Below, in pieces: positions 1-6,700 of a stretch of 10,039 bases of DNA (its first letter is position 1; each line of letters begins with the position of its first letter). Source of the DNA: Candidatus Helarchaeota archaeon (GTDB lineage Archaea; Asgardarchaeota; Lokiarchaeia; Helarchaeales; JABXJV01); the NCBI GenBank assembly GCA_013375355.1, contig JABXJV010000255.1, positions 1 through 10,039 of the forward strand, read 5' to 3'. Below the pieces are notes generated by a model that had not been told where the DNA came from, did not search any database, and worked only from the letters and a program-made list of their open reading frames with translations. The translations under genes and the position numbers were made by a program.

Positions 1-398
1 GTCTCAAAACTTTCTCTTTGTGTTCCAAAAGAATTTCTCTCAATATCAGCATCTAGAATTCCTAAAATAGGTTGATCTACTTTTCCAACAGTTTTATCAT
101 ATACCATCTTTGCTGAAAATACGAGTCCTGCACATACCAACAAAGTTGGCAAACCATTAACAATTTTATTCTTCAGAACCTCCAGTAAACCAACTCTCTT
201 GGCAAGAACACCAATAACTGTTGATTCGCCACCTGGAATAATTAAACCATCAATTCCGTTAAGATCATCTGGATATTTAATTCTTTTGATTATTCCATCG
301 TCAATTTTATATTTCTTAAAGATATTTTTTAAAATTTCTTCATGAAATCTTACATCACCTTGTAAAGCTAGAACTCCAATCGTTACCAATCCAATCAC
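1..398 (-). CDS. pdxT: PdxT, glutaminase subunit of pyridoxal 5'-phosphate synthase (3' end cut by window edge)
   Basis: This class I glutamine amidotransferase hydrolyses glutamine and passes ammonia to PdxS for DXP-independent PLP synthesis in the cytoplasm. Translating the minus strand gives the family's landmarks: GVLALQGD at the N terminus, PGGEST (residues 52-57 from the TTG), the nucleophile Cys86 in VCAGL, and RNSFGTQ just before the edge. About 129 codons are present. The C-terminal His/Glu of the catalytic triad would lie outside the window. Two starts are possible in the same frame: GTG at 398 or TTG at 389. GGTGAT (392-397, minus) is a good Shine-Dalgarno match four bases before the TTG, so the TTG is somewhat favoured. 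The gene follows pdxS by 12 or 21 bases, the usual pdxST operon order. Identity is sure; only the start is open. The residue before CAG is Val, where Thr is usual in PdxT. Confidence 0.95.
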   Translation of the reverse strand, partial: MIGLVTIGVLALQGDVRFHEEILKNIFKKYKIDDGIIKRIKYPDDLNGIDGLIIPGGESTVIGVLAKRVGLLEVLKNKIVNGLPTLLVCAGLVFSAKMVYDKTVGKVDQPILGILDADIERNSFGTQRESFE

Positions 399-410
399 CC
401 TTCAAAACGC

Positions 411-1355
411 TTAAATATCAGATCCTCTAACTTCCCAACGTTCACCTGTGGTAATTTCTAAATCTATTCCATCCATAGCTCTCTTTTCGAGAACCATTTT
501 TTGTGCTTCTTTTATAATTTCTGGATTATCCCAGAAACTAGTAGCTAATACTATTGCTTCTGCTCGAGTTTGAGGGTCTTCTGATTTAAAAATTCCTGAA
601 CCTACGAAAATTCCATCACAGCCTAGACCCATCATAAATCCTGCATCCGCAGGAGTTGCTATACCTCCTGCAGCAAAAATTGTAACAGGAATTCTCCCCA
701 AATCAGCTGTTAATTTAACTATGTCATAACTTGCCTTAAATTCTCGGGCATATTTTATTAACTCTTGAGGATTATTTTTTGATGCCGAAACAAGCCTTAA
801 TTGTTCCTTAATTTTATTAAAATGAATAATCGCATGTTTGACGTCACCAGTGCCTGGTTCACCTTTTGAACGGAGCATGCTAGCACCCTCTTCTATCCGT
901 CTTAAAGAACTTCCTAAATCTGTACAACCATTAACGAATGGCACTTTGAAATCATGTTTCCATATATGATGTTCAGAGTCCGCTACATTAAGGACCTCAC
1001 TTTCATCAATTGTATCAACACCAGCAGCTTCAAGTATTCTGGCTTCACCTACATGACCAATACGACATTTCATCATGATAGGAATTGAAATATGGGCTCT
1101 AATTTCATCATATAATTTTAATGATGCAGTTCTTGCTATACCTCCTGATTTCCTTATATCATAAGGAAGTTTGTCCAATAACATGACTGCAACTGCACCT
1201 GCTACTTCAGCAATTTGTGCTTGTTCAACGTTTGTAACATCCATAATGACTCCATTTTCCTGCATATGTGGAAATCCTTTTTTTACTGTCCAAGTACTCT
1301 GAATACGGTCTTTTAATATTAATTTTCCTGCATTATAGTCTGGCATTTCTTTCAA
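411..1355 (-). CDS. pdxS: PdxS, PLP synthase lyase subunit
   Basis: PdxS makes pyridoxal 5'-phosphate from ribose 5-phosphate, glyceraldehyde 3-phosphate and ammonia supplied by PdxT. It is a (beta/alpha)8 barrel that forms a dodecamer in the family. Visible motifs (numbered from 1355) are GVIMDV with Asp39, IPIMMKCRIGH with the first Schiff-base Lys96, IDESEVL, the phosphate-binding RSKGEPGTG with the second Lys164, AAGGIATPADA and GIFVGSGIFKS. Length (311-314 residues) is slightly above the usual 290-300 because of a short N-terminal extension. Position 1355 is a TTG; an ATG three codons in (1346) is an equally good or better start. Some normally constant positions differ: ALERVPADIR reads LLDKLPYDIR, and KARIGH reads KCRIGH. 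All catalytic residues remain, so it should be active. It is first in the operon with pdxT. Confidence 0.96.
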   Translation of the reverse strand: MKEMPDYNAGKLILKDRIQSTWTVKKGFPHMQENGVIMDVTNVEQAQIAEVAGAVAVMLLDKLPYDIRKSGGIARTASLKLYDEIRAHISIPIMMKCRIGHVGEARILEAAGVDTIDESEVLNVADSEHHIWKHDFKVPFVNGCTDLGSSLRRIEEGASMLRSKGEPGTGDVKHAIIHFNKIKEQLRLVSASKNNPQELIKYAREFKASYDIVKLTADLGRIPVTIFAAGGIATPADAGFMMGLGCDGIFVGSGIFKSEDPQTRAEAIVLATSFWDNPEIIKEAQKMVLEKRAMDGIDLEITTGERWEVRGSDI

Positions 1356-1403
1356 CTTCTTTTAAAATATTTCAAAATAGATTATACAATAAATAAAATC
1401 TTA

Positions 1404-1418
1404 CTTTTATTATAAACC
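1404..1418 (-). promoter_or_regulatory. Candidate archaeal TATA region for pdxST
   Basis: The minus-strand sequence GGTTTATAATAAAAG lies about 50-60 bases before the pdxS start and resembles an archaeal TATA box. The whole 124-base gap is AT-rich, so other TATA-like matches occur (for example around 1381-1387 and 1443-1453). The assignment is weak and rests only on composition and position. Confidence 0.25.
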
Positions 1419-1479
1419 TTTATACGTCAATTTTCATTTTAATTTAAATATTTAACACTTATAGAAAAATAACTGAATA

Positions 1480-1671
1480 TTATGAAACGCTAACACTATT
1501 CTGGTGAATAGTGAGTTTAACTATATATTTACAAAAATTACATTTAACTTTTTTATTTGTGGGTTTATTAAGGGTGACTTTATATTTTCTTCCACAGTTA
1601 GGACATCTATATTTCACAATCCATCCATTTACTTGTTTATCAAATTCAACACTATTTTCTTCCGAAGACAT
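1480..1671 (-). CDS. Small zinc-ribbon protein, 63 residues, function unknown
   Basis: The product carries two CxxC knuckles, Cys23-PN-Cys26 and Cys44-NF-Cys47, 17 residues apart, in a compact beta-rich pattern (GWIVKYRCPNCGRKY, then KVKCNFCKYIVKL). This fits a stand-alone Zn-ribbon of the rubredoxin-like/transcription-factor type. There is a short acidic N terminus and no membrane segment or second domain. The start is an ATG at 1671 with no clear Shine-Dalgarno, so the mRNA may be leaderless. It lies 100 bases downstream of a winged-helix gene on the same strand and 124 bases before pdxS. Small archaeal Zn-ribbons often bind nucleic acid or act as partners of larger machines, but nothing here fixes a role. 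That it is real is supported by the paired cysteines; the overlapping plus-strand frames have no protein-like features. Confidence 0.7.
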   Translation of the reverse strand: MSSEENSVEFDKQVNGWIVKYRCPNCGRKYKVTLNKPTNKKVKCNFCKYIVKLTIHQNSVSVS

Positions 1672-1771
1672 TTTTATTCAATCATTATTTAATATTAAAA
1701 TTTTTCAATCCCTAAGTTATAATGAAATAATATTCTATATATCTATAACTAATTGGCATTTAAAAAATATT

Positions 1772-2332
1772 TTAATTATTAGGAAAATGTTCATCAATTA
1801 AAGCTTGGGGTATTTCATTTTCACCTTCAAGATTAGATCGATATTCTTCAATGTCCTCATCCTTACCAAATTCGTCTAATAATTCCCTAATTACTCTAAC
1901 TAATTCTCCAATATGCTCTCTATATGGTTCATCTGTATACTGCTCATTATCCAAACCACCAAGAAAATCATACCACTCTTCTAATTCTTCGTATACATCC
2001 TTAAATTTATTGTTATCCTTTTTAATAACCTGCTTTTTCTTCTTTTTTAATTCTATTTGAAGGTTTGAAATCTTATTTTCTTGTTTTTTTATTTCATCAT
2101 TAATAATCTCCAATTCTGGATTGGTTTCAGCAATACGCCACCATACCCATACACCCCTTTTTTTCGGTCGTACCCCCCAAATTTTCTTTTCTTTTAATAA
2201 TTTCTCGAGGCGGGGGTATGTTAAGTGACGAGGTTTATTGATAATATCATTAACCTCTTTCGTAGTTAACGGAACATCGGAATTTGTAACGATTTCTAAA
2301 ATATTATCTTTAAGTTGTTCATTTTTTTTCAT
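1772..2332 (-). CDS. Winged-helix/coiled-coil protein, paralogue B
   Basis: Residues about 5-66 form a predicted winged helix: a helical start, PLTTKEVNDIIN as helix-turn-helix lead-in, a second helix (YPRLEKLLKEKKI), then a basic wing ending in VWVWWRI. Residues about 70-105 are a Lys/Glu-rich coiled coil. The C-terminal third (110-186) is acidic and helical, ending in a short IPQALIDEHF motif. It is a tandem paralogue of the gene just upstream (2352-2942): same domain order, similar wing (WW), and matching C-terminal motif (LPYGILKKYF in the other). The frame is open up to a TTG at 2374 that would overlap the upstream stop. The ATG at 2332 (186 residues, 19-base gap) is the more natural start. 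Likely a DNA-binding regulator or chromatin-type factor; the family is not recognised. Confidence 0.8.
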   Translation of the reverse strand: MKKNEQLKDNILEIVTNSDVPLTTKEVNDIINKPRHLTYPRLEKLLKEKKIWGVRPKKRGVWVWWRIAETNPELEIINDEIKKQENKISNLQIELKKKKKQVIKKDNNKFKDVYEELEEWYDFLGGLDNEQYTDEPYREHIGELVRVIRELLDEFGKDEDIEEYRSNLEGENEIPQALIDEHFPNN

Positions 2333-2351
2333 ATTTTCCACTTTGTAGCTA

Positions 2352-2942
2352 TTAGCTTGTTCTATCCCAACCAAAATATTTTTTTAGGATGCCATATGGT
2401 AACTCGTGTTGTTCCATTAAATGATAATAAATTTCATTCATATCCCTGAATCTTGGTTTCATATATGAGTTAATTATGTCATTTATTTTGATTGTTAAAA
2501 AATCAATTGTTCTTAAAAGATCGCTAACTGTCCAATCTTCTTCAATTTCTGCTATTTTATCTTCTTTTTCTTGTATATTGATTTCTAACTCTTTAATTTT
2601 TTCAGATAATTCATTTTGGTTGTTTTCTTCTTTTTTTAATTCAACAGATTGTACTTGTTTTTGAAGGTCTGAAGAATTCTCTTTTAATTTATTTAATCGT
2701 AATTTCTTTGATTCAATTTCATTTTTATTAATAGGTTTATCAGGAAGCCACCAAATGTAAGATCCACCTTTTTTTAGTTGTTTTCCCTTTATTTTACCCT
2801 CTATTGCCAATTTTTTTAAAAGTGTTAAAAGAGAATAGTTTGGTCTCTTGACTATCTGACTTAATTCTTCTGTTGATAGTGGATATTGTGAATTCAAGAT
2901 TATTTTATAAAGTTTTTTTGTGATTTTGTCCATTTGAATCAT
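2352..2942 (-). CDS. Winged-helix/coiled-coil protein, paralogue A
   Basis: This 196-residue protein has an N-terminal winged helix (about 4-68; YPLSTEELSQIV as the HTH lead, then a helix and a basic wing ending SYIWWLP). A long heptad-like Lys/Glu/Leu coiled coil follows (about 75-138). A helical C-terminal domain ends in LPYGILKKYFGW. The layout matches paralogue B downstream, so the pair arose by tandem duplication. The coiled coil suggests dimerisation, possibly as a heterodimer with B. Starts are ATG at 2942 or ATG at 2933; neither has a strong Shine-Dalgarno. It is the first gene after the 342-base intergenic region, so a promoter should lie there and probably drives both paralogues. 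DNA binding is inferred from the fold only; no ligand-binding domain or receiver is seen. Confidence 0.8.
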   Translation of the reverse strand: MIQMDKITKKLYKIILNSQYPLSTEELSQIVKRPNYSLLTLLKKLAIEGKIKGKQLKKGGSYIWWLPDKPINKNEIESKKLRLNKLKENSSDLQKQVQSVELKKEENNQNELSEKIKELEINIQEKEDKIAEIEEDWTVSDLLRTIDFLTIKINDIINSYMKPRFRDMNEIYYHLMEQHELPYGILKKYFGWDRTS

Positions 2943-3011
2943 TTAAATTAATATCAAAAAATTTGACAAGACTATTTTCTAGTTGAGTTAAATATTAATT
3001 AACTAAAAAGG

Positions 3012-3019
3012 TTTTTAAA
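3012..3019. promoter_or_regulatory. TATA-like box, readable on either strand
   Basis: The plus strand reads TTTTTAAA after purine-rich TAAAAAGG (BRE-like); the minus strand reads TTTAAAAA. On the plus strand it would place a start near 3040-3045, at the edge of the GC-rich hairpin island. On the minus strand it would serve paralogue A with a leader of about 45 bases. Orientation cannot be decided from sequence alone. Confidence 0.25.
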
Positions 3020-3039
3020 CTATAATTTGCCTAAAAATT

Positions 3040-3130
3040 TACGAGAACTTCCACCGATTCGAAGAATATTGAACTCTTCGACCCGGGTATATAATTGGAA
3101 CCTTGATCATCTTAAACCCTCGGGTTCCTT
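3040..3130. ncRNA. Candidate structured RNA (GC-richer hairpin island)
   Basis: By hand count this stretch is about 45% G+C, standing out from very AT-rich flanks. It contains a 7-bp hairpin (TCGAAGA at 3059-3065 with TCTTCGA at 3075-3081, 9-base loop) and a 6-bp stem (GGAACC at 3097-3102 with GGTTCC at 3123-3128). A 5-bp alternative pairing, ACCCG 3081-3085 with CGGGT 3121-3125, would be mutually exclusive with parts of these. A GC-rich island with stems in an AT-rich genome is a classic sign of ncRNA or a cis-acting leader. It does not fit a tRNA, no clear C/D boxes were found, and the strand is unknown. Confidence 0.3.
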
Positions 3131-3182
3131 ATATTTCAAATTATATGTAAGATTTTTTCCCTTTAGGTGTGAAAATATTTTG

Positions 3183-3201
3183 ACTTTTTAATATAAAAAG
3201 T
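3183..3201. repeat. Short perfect inverted repeat
   Basis: ACTTTTTA (3183-3190) and TAAAAAGT (3194-3201) pair perfectly around a 3-base loop. The stem is almost all A:T, so it would be weak. It may help end the transcript coming from 3285 or may simply reflect AT-rich chance. Confidence 0.3.
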
Positions 3202-3284
3202 TTTATTATTTGCAGTGTGATATAGAGGAAATTTTAAATGAGGATATTGGACTTTCAATTCAATTATAACGCCTTTTATTAATT

Positions 3285-3470
3285 CTAATAGGTTTTCTTG
3301 AGGTTTGCCTCATAGACTTTTCTTCTTGCGTTATCCAATTGTATTTTAACTAAATTATCAACAATCTCTTCCAATTTTTTGAATCTTAAATGGAAATTTA
3401 TTCCTACTAACACTCCTATTAGACTACCAAGGATTCCAAAAATTACAGACAATATTATAATAAATTCCAA
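3285..3470 (-). CDS. Small single-span membrane protein, 61 residues
   Basis: Residues about 3-26 are a continuous hydrophobic, glycine-spaced segment (FGILGSLIGVLVG) that should span the membrane. Residues 27-61 are a basic amphipathic tail (HLRFKKLEEIVDNLVKIQL...) that would lie in the cytoplasm by the positive-inside rule and could form a short coiled coil. The start is TTG at 3470, supported by a perfect AGGAGG eight bases upstream. An out-of-frame ATG at 3474 is closer to the Shine-Dalgarno but yields only a 16-codon peptide without protein character. It lies 77 bases downstream of the 52-residue zinc-ribbon gene and probably shares its transcript. The role is unknown; it could be a membrane anchor or partner. 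Confidence 0.7.
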   Translation of the reverse strand: MEFIIILSVIFGILGSLIGVLVGINFHLRFKKLEEIVDNLVKIQLDNARRKVYEANLKKTY

Positions 3471-3478
3471 TCATCTAA

Positions 3479-3484
3479 CCTCCT
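3479..3484 (-). promoter_or_regulatory. Strong Shine-Dalgarno (AGGAGG) for the membrane protein
   Basis: AGGAGG on the minus strand ends eight bases before the TTG at 3470. It is the clearest ribosome-binding site in the window and decides the TTG start over the nearby out-of-frame ATG. Confidence 0.75.
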
Positions 3485-3547
3485 ATTTTTTATCTGTCCA
3501 ATTAATATTTTGCATTATCATTATATTTGCAATAGATATAAAATGAC

Positions 3548-3706
3548 CTATTTCATTAATTCAATCATAACCCCGCAATGCTCACATTTACAAGGAGGCA
3601 TATAATCCAAAGGTGCTTTACAATTAGGGCAATTTAATGCTGTTAATTTGGTTCTGGGCGGAATCGTGATATATACGTTAAAAGTATGTAGCAACCTACT
3701 ACACAT
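3548..3706 (-). CDS. 52-residue zinc-ribbon protein overlapping the giant gene's stop
   Basis: A short frame begins at ATG 3706, inside ATGTGTAG, where TAG (3699-3701) ends the giant protein. The overlap of eight bases is typical of translational coupling. The 52-residue product has Cys26-PN-Cys29 and Cys41-EH-Cys44 (plus Cys39), a minimal Zn-ribbon: LTALNCPNCKAPLDYM, then CKCEHCGVMIEL. A conserved-looking PPRTKLTALNCPNC segment precedes the first knuckle. Its position suggests a partner of the giant Cas1-DHH-OB protein. An alternative is that it is a C-terminal Zn-ribbon once fused to the OB folds and now separated by a frame change, or joined by programmed frameshifting. The cysteine pattern and the coupled start argue that it is real despite its size. 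Confidence 0.65.
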   Translation of the reverse strand: MCSRLLHTFNVYITIPPRTKLTALNCPNCKAPLDYMPPCKCEHCGVMIELMK

Positions 3707-6700
3707 ATTTATCTAGATTAACTTTAATTGGTTCATGTTCAATGTTCTTATTTTCTCCAAATCTCCCGATATTTAATTGCAAATGATCTTGGAATTGATT
3801 AACATAGACATTCCTCAATTCATATATTTCCCCAATTTCAAATTGATCAATCGTATCATCAAATAAAGATAGATTAATTACAGCAGTATGATCCCCTACC
3901 AGGGCTGTCGCCGTCTTATGAAGTGATCCATCTTTAAATTTAACGATTCGTTGTGGATCTATTCTCTCTACTTTTATTATTAAATTTAATCTACTCATTT
4001 CTTTCTTTAAATTTTCTATTTTAATTTTAGGCATTGTAATTATCGGAATTTTTATATCCAAAGGCTCCCAGTGACTATACAGACCGATATTTAATTTACT
4101 TTGTCCTCTGTATGTATTAACATAGGAATTTCTTATTAGAATAGCTGTTCCACCGTGTTCTTCCAATAATTTTATGTGTTCGTTCCAAGCTGTTAGTATA
4201 TAAGTTCCTGTTTCGTCTCCAACTAAAAAATCTGCTATTTGTTGGTCAATTTGATCTTTTTGCACAACCCGTTCATTCAATTTTTCAATAACTTGGACTA
4301 TAATGTTTACCCTTTCAGAATCAGGTTGTAAATCAGTAATTTTCGATAACACTGAGCGATCTATTTCATAGGTTTCTAAATCTATACTATTTTCGACTTC
4401 GATCTCCTCTCTGGGATTATTAGAAATAATCAGACTTTCTAAGTTATGAGGTAATTTTTCCTTTTCAATGTTAGAAATAAGATTTGAATGTAACCAAAAG
4501 ATTCCGAGATTTCGAAGCCTCTTCAGCTCGTTAATGTTTTCAATATTATTTTCATGTAAATAGAGCTGGTGTAAATTAAATAGGTCATCAAAACCTTCAA
4601 TTTGTTCAATTCGATTTTTCTGAAGGCATAATTCATGTAAATTAATTTGTTTATCTAACCCTTCTATTTTATTTATGTTATTGTCTGCTAGGTTCAACCT
4701 TTTCAATTCAATTAGATTTCCCAATCCCTTTATCTTGCTAATTTTGTTTTGCGAAAGGTCTAGCACTTCCAACCTTAACAGACGATCCAACCCCTCAATC
4801 TTCTTAATGTTATTTGAAGAAAGGTTCAACCTCCATAACCTACTAAGCCTATCTAGTCCATTAATCTGTTTAATACGATTATTCCATAGCTCTAGGCTCT
4901 GCAATTGTGAAAGGTGTTCCAAATATTCTATTTCAGATATCTGATTACAAGCCAAGTCTAATGCTTGCAAATGAGTTAAATACCTAATTTTTTCAGGTAT
5001 TCTTGTGAGATTTCTATTTCTTATTTTAAGGCTGACCACATGGCTATCTCTAATTAGATAATCATACTCCCCTATTTCAAATTCTCTTTTTAAATATTCT
5101 AAAACTTCCAATTCATTTTCATAATCTACTACTTTTTCTTCTTCTGGTTCCGAAGGTGTTATTTCTTCAATCCCCTTATCTACGATTAGTTCTGGTTTAA
5201 ATTCAGGCAATTTCATCTCGATTTTACTGCGTTTAAATTTCGTGATCTTTTTTAATTTTAAATCAGCCAAGTTTCCCTTTTTCAATGCTATTTCACATTT
5301 AGCAATATCTTCATGTGAAGCCTCATCAATCCGATCAAGATTACTAAAAATAAATATATTCCAATTGTATTCATCTTTATTTTCTTTATTTTTATCCTGA
5401 TCATTTTCAAATACAATCTGGACATCCAATTGACAACCTGCTGAAGAATATTTTGAAAACCGTTTATTTTTATCAATTTCCTGTCCAAAACCGTAATACG
5501 GCAAAATAACACAAGCTCCAAGATCAACAGCCATCCTGTGCAGTTTTCCAATCATCTCTCCAGCAATCATGGATCTTGAAGAGAGCGATTCATCAGCTTC
5601 TTTTTTCGAATCTGCGTATTTTACGGGATATTTCCCTATTACCGGGGGAAATATAGAATTAACAACAACAAATTTGGCTTTTGTGAGCCTAACAACCTTT
5701 TCGAGTTCACTAACAGCTGAACGGAGCACATCAACATCTTCAATATGGCTGAAAATGATATTTTGAATTTTCTCAAGGTCAAATTCTCGGTGGGTTGTAG
5801 ACATTGTAAACAAATTTCTGTAATATCGTTCTCCTAAAGTATCGATACAAATTATTTTTGGTGAGTTTAGCCCATGTTTATGTTGTGCCGCTAGCATCAA
5901 ATAATTTACAAAAGAGAAAAGCTCACGTCTTTGATTGTAGTAAGTATATAGAAGATTTACGGAACCTTTTTGAAAAAATCCCCTTGTTTTTCCAGTGCGA
6001 TCTAATAATTTATCTAAATTATCAATAAAGACTGGAAAATTTTCTGCTCTAAAACGAATGTATTTAGCCCCTGGATCAGCTGGTGGGATGGGAGTATCTC
6101 GCTTTCCCATTCCAATTTTTATTTTTTTAAACCCGAATTGATAACAAAAAGGTGTGATTTTATCGGATTCTGTCAAATCAGTATTCTCAAGCATTTCTAC
6201 AACTTTATTTGGAGGTAAGTATGTGTAAAAATCCCAAGTATCTGTTCTAAATTTCGTTTCTACAGTTTCCCAATTACCAATTTTCTTAGGGACCTTATAT
6301 TCGGCATTTTTAGTAAACCTATATACAGTTTTTTGGGGAGCCGTTACATTTAATGCCCTTTTATGTCCAATTACGGGAAATAATGATTGAAAATTAAAGT
6401 TAGTAGTGTAATTTCGAATTGAGAATGTAAAGTCATACCAAAAAAGAATGGCAAAATCTACCCTGTAATGTAAGCTTTTTAAGAGATCACGAATTCCAAG
6501 ATGGTTAAAATATTCTTCAAATATTAATACAGCAAATTTTTTACCGCATTTCGTCTTTTTCAAACTGTGGTGATAGAGAAATTTCTCTGGCATTTTCATT
6601 TTTTTCTTTTCTTTTTCCAAATAAGCTTTAATGTTTTTAAATTGTGTGTTTGGCATCTGCTTGTTACAGATTTTTTTAAAAAATAGATCCCAGCGGAAGC

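Larger units (their letters stand above)
2943..3284. other. 342-base intergenic region
   Basis: No credible protein gene lies here on either strand. The region holds TATA-like TTTTTAAA/TTTAAAAA near 3012-3019, a GC-richer island with hairpins at about 3040-3130, a perfect 8-base inverted repeat at 3183-3201, and otherwise very AT-rich sequence. It separates the group made of the giant gene and its two small neighbours from the winged-helix pair, so it should contain the 3' end of one transcript and the promoter of the next. Confidence 0.7.

Noticed and set aside
1284..1290. Residues 1284-1290 of the giant protein (RTGKTRG) as a Walker A motif (residue positions, not bases)
   Set aside because: It contains GKT but sits before the strand that should precede the P-loop and lacks the GxxxxGKT spacing; the true P-loop position reads YTYYNQRREL.
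1504..1801. Plus-strand frames opposite the 63-residue zinc ribbon
   Set aside because: Low-complexity Phe/Ile/Leu sequence from AT-rich antisense DNA; the minus strand carries the paired CxxC motifs.
2333..2374. TTG at 2374 as start of winged-helix paralogue B
   Set aside because: It would overlap the upstream stop by 23 bases and adds 14 residues that have no counterpart in paralogue A; the ATG at 2332 fits better.
3040..3130. Possible tRNA or intron-containing tRNA in the GC-richer island
   Set aside because: TTCGAATC-like strings occur, but the flanking bases cannot form a 5-bp T stem (position 53 would not pair with 61), and no 7-bp acceptor stem closes at the right distance on either strand.
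3238..3282. Plus-strand 14-codon frame with a GAGGAAA-like site upstream
   Set aside because: Far too short and without features; an SD-like string in AT-rich DNA is expected by chance.
4675..4944. Plus-strand frame opposite the LRR region
   Set aside because: Its Leu/Phe/Ser-rich repeats mirror the LRR codons on the other strand; no independent gene signals.
4413..5039. 66-base periodic similarity that could be mistaken for a CRISPR or tandem DNA repeat
   Set aside because: The periodicity follows LRR codons in frame, the units are diverged at DNA level and there are no spacers.
5288..5551. Minus-strand 87-codon frame inside the giant gene
   Set aside because: It is an out-of-frame shadow of the RecA-like region; it has no domain pattern, while the main frame shows clear motifs.
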